Below are positions 24,985 through 27,924 of a DNA stretch of 27,924 bases, piece after piece. The stretch is from Chara braunii. Its lineage: Eukaryota; Streptophyta; Charophyceae; Charales; Characeae. Each line of letters starts with the position of its first letter. Position 1 is the stretch's first letter. Location: positions 948,244-976,167 of the forward strand of contig BFEA01000322.1 in the NCBI GenBank assembly GCA_003427395.1, in the 5' to 3' direction. The notes beneath the pieces were generated by a model. That model worked only from the letters and a program-made list of their open reading frames with translations. It was not told where the DNA came from and ran no database searches. Position numbers and translations under genes: made by a program.

Positions 24985-25430
24985 AGGTACTAATACCGTA
25001 CTATCCACAAATATGCCCCGCGCTTTCTGGGGGCGTGTCTGTTCATCCTGGTGGTTCCGACAGTACCCCGCCCAGAAACCACTGCACATTCGCAACCAGA
25101 TACCTAGGTCCTAGGCAATCGCCCTTTTCATATTAAACTGGCACAGTCTGGCAGCACCGCGCAGGGACCTACTAGAGAGGGAGCCATATTCCCGCTAAAC
25201 TTCAAGTTATTATTATTACCTCAAGAAACACCTTTACAACTACTTCACACGCCTTGTACCAACTACCAAACCTGTGCGCAACCATTTCTCCCATGATGGG
25301 CCGAGTTTGCCCACGAATTTTCTCAGGCAGGGTGTTGTTTCAGAGTCAGTGGGATTTTTTTTTCACTGCCCAACTACGAGTAATCAAAGAAGAGCTCAGG
25401 GTGTGAGGCTGAAAAATTTGTTGAATAGGA
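24985..25430. other. Non-coding interval, nothing recognised
   Basis: No gene, RNA or repeat signal beyond a short (TTA) word at 25208. Confidence 0.4.
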
Positions 25431-25436
25431 TCAAAT

Positions 25437-25478
25437 GGATGGATGGATGGATGGATGGATGGACGGATGGATGGATGA
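25437..25478. repeat. (GGAT)n microsatellite
   Basis: About ten GGAT units with one GGAC. Confidence 0.95.
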
Positions 25479-25479
25479 T

Positions 25480-26115
25480 CTTTTTTCTAAGCTGGGAGTT
25501 GGGTAACTTGGGTTCCGTGCCCCTTTGGGCCTCTGTATTTTCAAATTGGGACTTACTCCGACTGGGCAGATTCTTGAATCACCAGGTTGACAACTTGGAG
25601 TGCTTTCTCCACATTCTCTGACTGTCCATTTCCACCTCCTCGTTGGTTAGGTAGCAAGACCCCAAGATCTATTTTCGCATCCAATTGGAGCTTGATGAAA
25701 AACCCACCTTCATTCGCCCTGCTGCTGGTAGCATGATCCACAAGCCAAAACCAAAAGCGGGGAGAGGGCACCAGTCAGTGCCACAGTGGTAGTACACAAG
25801 TAACACCAGTCGGTTTTTTACCAAGCAACGAAACTGATCCTGAGAGAAAGAAAAAGGGAAAATTTAAAGAAAAAGAACCAAGGAGCCAAAATTCGGGTGG
25901 TCAGGAGCAGGGAGAATAGGACTTGAAAGTTCAGAAACAAACAGCCATCAATGCCATGATCATGATGGCGTGTGGTGGCGTGGGGAAATTCAATTCAGTG
26001 CTTCAAAAGGAAGGGTAGGAAAAGGAAGAAGAGTGAAAAGAAACATTAATTTAGCGGGGGTCCTAGATGATATCATAAGTCTGTCGCCCTTTCCTTGTAG
26101 AATAGAGAGAAGGAC
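25480..26115. other. Non-coding interval, nothing recognised
   Basis: Short frames only. The purine-rich stretch 25840-25925 and the word CATGATCATGATGG near 25955 are the only patterns seen. Confidence 0.4.
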
Positions 26116-26141
26116 AAAAAAAAAAAAAAAAAAAAAAAAAA
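26116..26141. repeat. Poly-A tract
   Basis: Uninterrupted A run after GGAC. No retroposon family is recognised upstream. Confidence 0.9.
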
Positions 26142-26261
26142 GATGGGTGGAGTCGCGGACGACGCAGAGCACACTTGGCTTGGTTCACATTTAACAATGA
26201 TAAAGTAAACTACAAATTAAACAAGCATGGGCTATCTTTTTCCAGCGCAAAGCAAAGCGCT

Positions 26262-26286
26262 GATGATGATGATGATGATGATGATG
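26262..26286. repeat. (GAT)n microsatellite
   Basis: Eight GAT triplets, just upstream of the third U6-like sequence. Confidence 0.95.
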
Positions 26287-26300
26287 GAACCCTTCTTTCT

Positions 26301-26385
26301 TCTGGGACATGTGCTAAAAAGTGGAACGATATACAGATGTCAGAAGATTAGCACGGGCCCTAAACGACAATGATTATCACGGATC
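26301..26385 (+). pseudogene. U6 snRNA-derived sequence, third copy
   Basis: TCTGGGACATGTGCTAAAAA, GTGGAACGATATACAGA, AGAAGATTAGCACGGGCCCT and CACGGATCAAA follow the U6 order. The ACAGAGA box is disrupted by inserted bases (ACAGATGTCAGAAG), so it cannot be functional. Confidence 0.65.
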
Positions 26386-26686
26386 AAACTTATCAAGAGC
26401 TGCCGCCCAAAATTACTAAAAGTAGTAAAAGAGAAAACAAACAAACCAAAAAAACACAGACCGTATTTTTTTGCCAAAAAAAAAGAGTGACGGAGGTTCA
26501 TACGTTTTGCCATGAAGTGATATGAACCATCCATCCGTCGGCAGAGGGGGCGAAGACCTGGACATCAAATGAGTGGATGTGACAGACTGTTTGAGACTCC
26601 GACAAAACAACATGTCACAGCCCGGGCCCTCGTTAGTTGGCCTGTTCTCGCTCTGGCCCTCAAATCTGATGATGCTGAGATGTCCT
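26386..26686. other. Non-coding interval, nothing recognised
   Basis: A-rich at 26405-26490. No gene, RNA or repeat signal. Confidence 0.4.
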
Positions 26687-26749
26687 ACCGTCTTCCCCCA
26701 CACATAACGCACCCTCTCACCGTCTTCCCCCACACATAACGCACCCTCC
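26687..26749. repeat. 32-bp tandem duplication
   Basis: ACCGTCTTCCCCCACACATA and ACGCACCCTCTC occur at 26687 and again at 26719, nearly identical. Confidence 0.95.
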
Positions 26750-26873
26750 CTCACGTTTTGGCTGCACCGAGCCGGAAAGATCGCTTCTACACAGTCGCTA
26801 TCAGGGTGCGTTGTGTTCGGAGACACAGACGGTAGCACCAGTTGAGCTACTCCAACCAAGCTTCAATGCTACA

Positions 26874-26950
26874 TCGAACGCACAGCAACAATCCGATCAA
26901 TAACTCAGAATGAGTTATTTTATTGCCACACACGACAGTATTGCCACGAT
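26874..26950. repeat. Dispersed direct repeat, left copy
   Basis: TCGAACGCACAGCAACAATC, AATAACTCAGAATGAGTT and ATTGCCACGAT match 27191-27250 with small gaps. Confidence 0.75.
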
Positions 26951-27190
26951 ACTACGATGGTGCACCGCAAGAATTGCACATTTGAGGGATCCGAATCGGA
27001 ATGAGGAAACGAAGATGGGTCCGTGAAAAGCTAATAAGCTATACCGACGAGCTAAAGGCTCCCACGGGCCGGCTTTTCTCGGGTTTCTTATCAGCTCCTC
27101 CAGGCTCTCCCACTTCGTGGCCTTCGAATATCGACGAACATACAATGGGAAAACTCGAATTGTACGCGTTCAACGAGCAGGTCACGTCAC

Positions 27191-27250
27191 CTCGAACGCA
27201 CAGCAACAGTCAAATAAAAAAATAACTCAGAATGAATTGTTGCCACGATC
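27191..27250. repeat. Dispersed direct repeat, right copy
   Basis: TCGAACGCACAGCAACAGTC, AATAACTCAGAATGAATT and GTTGCCACGAT; partner of 26874-26950. Confidence 0.75.
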
Positions 27251-27280
27251 AGAACATATCACCATGCCCGTCAATGCTCG

Positions 27281-27421
27281 ATGGCTCAGAGTCTCAGCAA
27301 ATTGCATACGGTCGTAACGGTTGTGAATGGTGACCGATTGGCAGACCTTGAGAATCGCAGACGAACATGGGACTCCATCGTTGACCATACACTCGACGTG
27401 CGACTACCAAGAGACAGGTAG
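27281..27421 (+). other. Short open frame with downstream donor-like site
   Basis: ATG at 27281 opens 46 codons containing VVTVVNGDRLADLENRRRTW and DSIVDHTLDVRLPRDR. The composition is more protein-like than its surroundings. The sequence ACAG/GTAGGA at the end resembles a 5' splice site. No family is recognised and it may be chance. Confidence 0.15.
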
Positions 27422-27849
27422 GAAGAGCAGTGAGCACACATCATAGACCTACGACAGGTCCTGGAGCGAATGAACGGAGTCAACGACAATATTTATTGTC
27501 TTGATAATAAAAAAAAAATATTAAGATGAAGAGGTCAAGAGTACGAGAAGGCATCAATAAATCGTGACACGTCGACTCGGAGGCGGCTGATACGATTCAA
27601 ACGATGGCTCTGCTGTGAAGAGGAGCGACTCGGAGGCAAGGGGCAGCAAGAGAAGTCTTAGAGTAGAGTGTACAAAAAAGCGATTACGTCGGGAAAAGCT
27701 GTGGAGAGGAAGATAGTGTCGATATGAACGCCATCATGATGATAGTAAACTAGTAATTACTAATAAAGCTCATGTAAACTTTCTTCCAACTATTTCCTTG
27801 TGGTTGTGCGTAATTTCTCTCTCATAGAGTGTACGAAGCTAGGCTACCA
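27422..27849. other. Non-coding interval, nothing recognised
   Basis: Only an A run near 27508 and a repeated GACTCGGAGGC word (27573 and 27629). Confidence 0.4.
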
Positions 27850-27890
27850 GCCGGGCCGCCCGGTCTCCCTATTTTCCCGGTCGGCCCGGC
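27850..27890. repeat. GC-rich hairpin
   Basis: GCCGGGCCG at 27850-27858 pairs exactly with CGGCCCGGC at 27882-27890, and CCCGG inside pairs partly as well. Confidence 0.75.
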
Positions 27891-27924
27891 CGTGCAAGGA
27901 CCAGTCAAGGTCCCAGCCAAAAAA

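Overview
This window looks like repeat-dense nuclear DNA from a eukaryote. I find no intact protein-coding gene in it. The longest open frames (about 100-250 codons) fall on microsatellites, homopolymers or base-skewed DNA. The best lineage clue is a decayed mitochondrial fragment at 4425-4882. Its first part encodes the tryptophan-rich core of CcmF, a cytochrome c maturation protein kept in the mtDNA of land plants, charophyte algae and a few protist or red algal groups. Together with mixed base composition, tRNA-derived SINEs and long CA, GA, AAT and CAT arrays, this points to a streptophyte (alga or early-diverging land plant). That assignment is an inference.

Layout. 1-1200: purine tracts, a G run, (GA)n and small hairpins carrying GAATAGAAC. 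1900-3480: a 35-bp tandem repeat, a U6 snRNA retropseudogene with target-site duplication and A-tail, and a 23-bp minisatellite. 3495-3920: a large foldback element. 4340-5000: the mitochondrial insert with related repeats on both sides. 6160-10880: foldback elements alternating with retroposons (a second U6-derived copy, a short A-tailed retroposon, two tRNA-like SINE units). 11000-13200: CAT, GTGGCA and CA arrays and an A-poor skewed block. 15300-16100: poly-A, AAT and CA arrays broken by an assembly artefact. 16500-19510: direct repeats, A-tailed retroposon ends, an N-containing GC-rich foldback, (CT)n. 19900-20640: a tRNA-derived SINE with a perfect 13-bp target-site duplication, inserted in an older inverted repeat. 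22080-23530: the densest cluster of hairpins. 23600-24320: tandem repeats and (TAGG)n. 24681-24731, minus strand: a candidate type I hammerhead ribozyme. 25400-27924: minor arrays, a third U6-derived copy, dispersed repeats and a terminal GC hairpin.

Two results stand out. First, 16007-16044 is an exact double transposon mosaic end (the Nextera mate-pair junction adapter), and 15866-16007 duplicates 19998-20139. The geometry implies an untrimmed mate-pair read of about 4.1 kb insert was used to fill a gap inside a CA repeat, so 15865-16044 is not biological. Second, the hammerhead candidate has a complete catalytic core with a minimal helix III, the architecture known from Penelope-like retroelements. 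Otherwise the window is a graveyard of small non-autonomous elements: foldbacks, SINEs and LINE-mobilised small RNAs.
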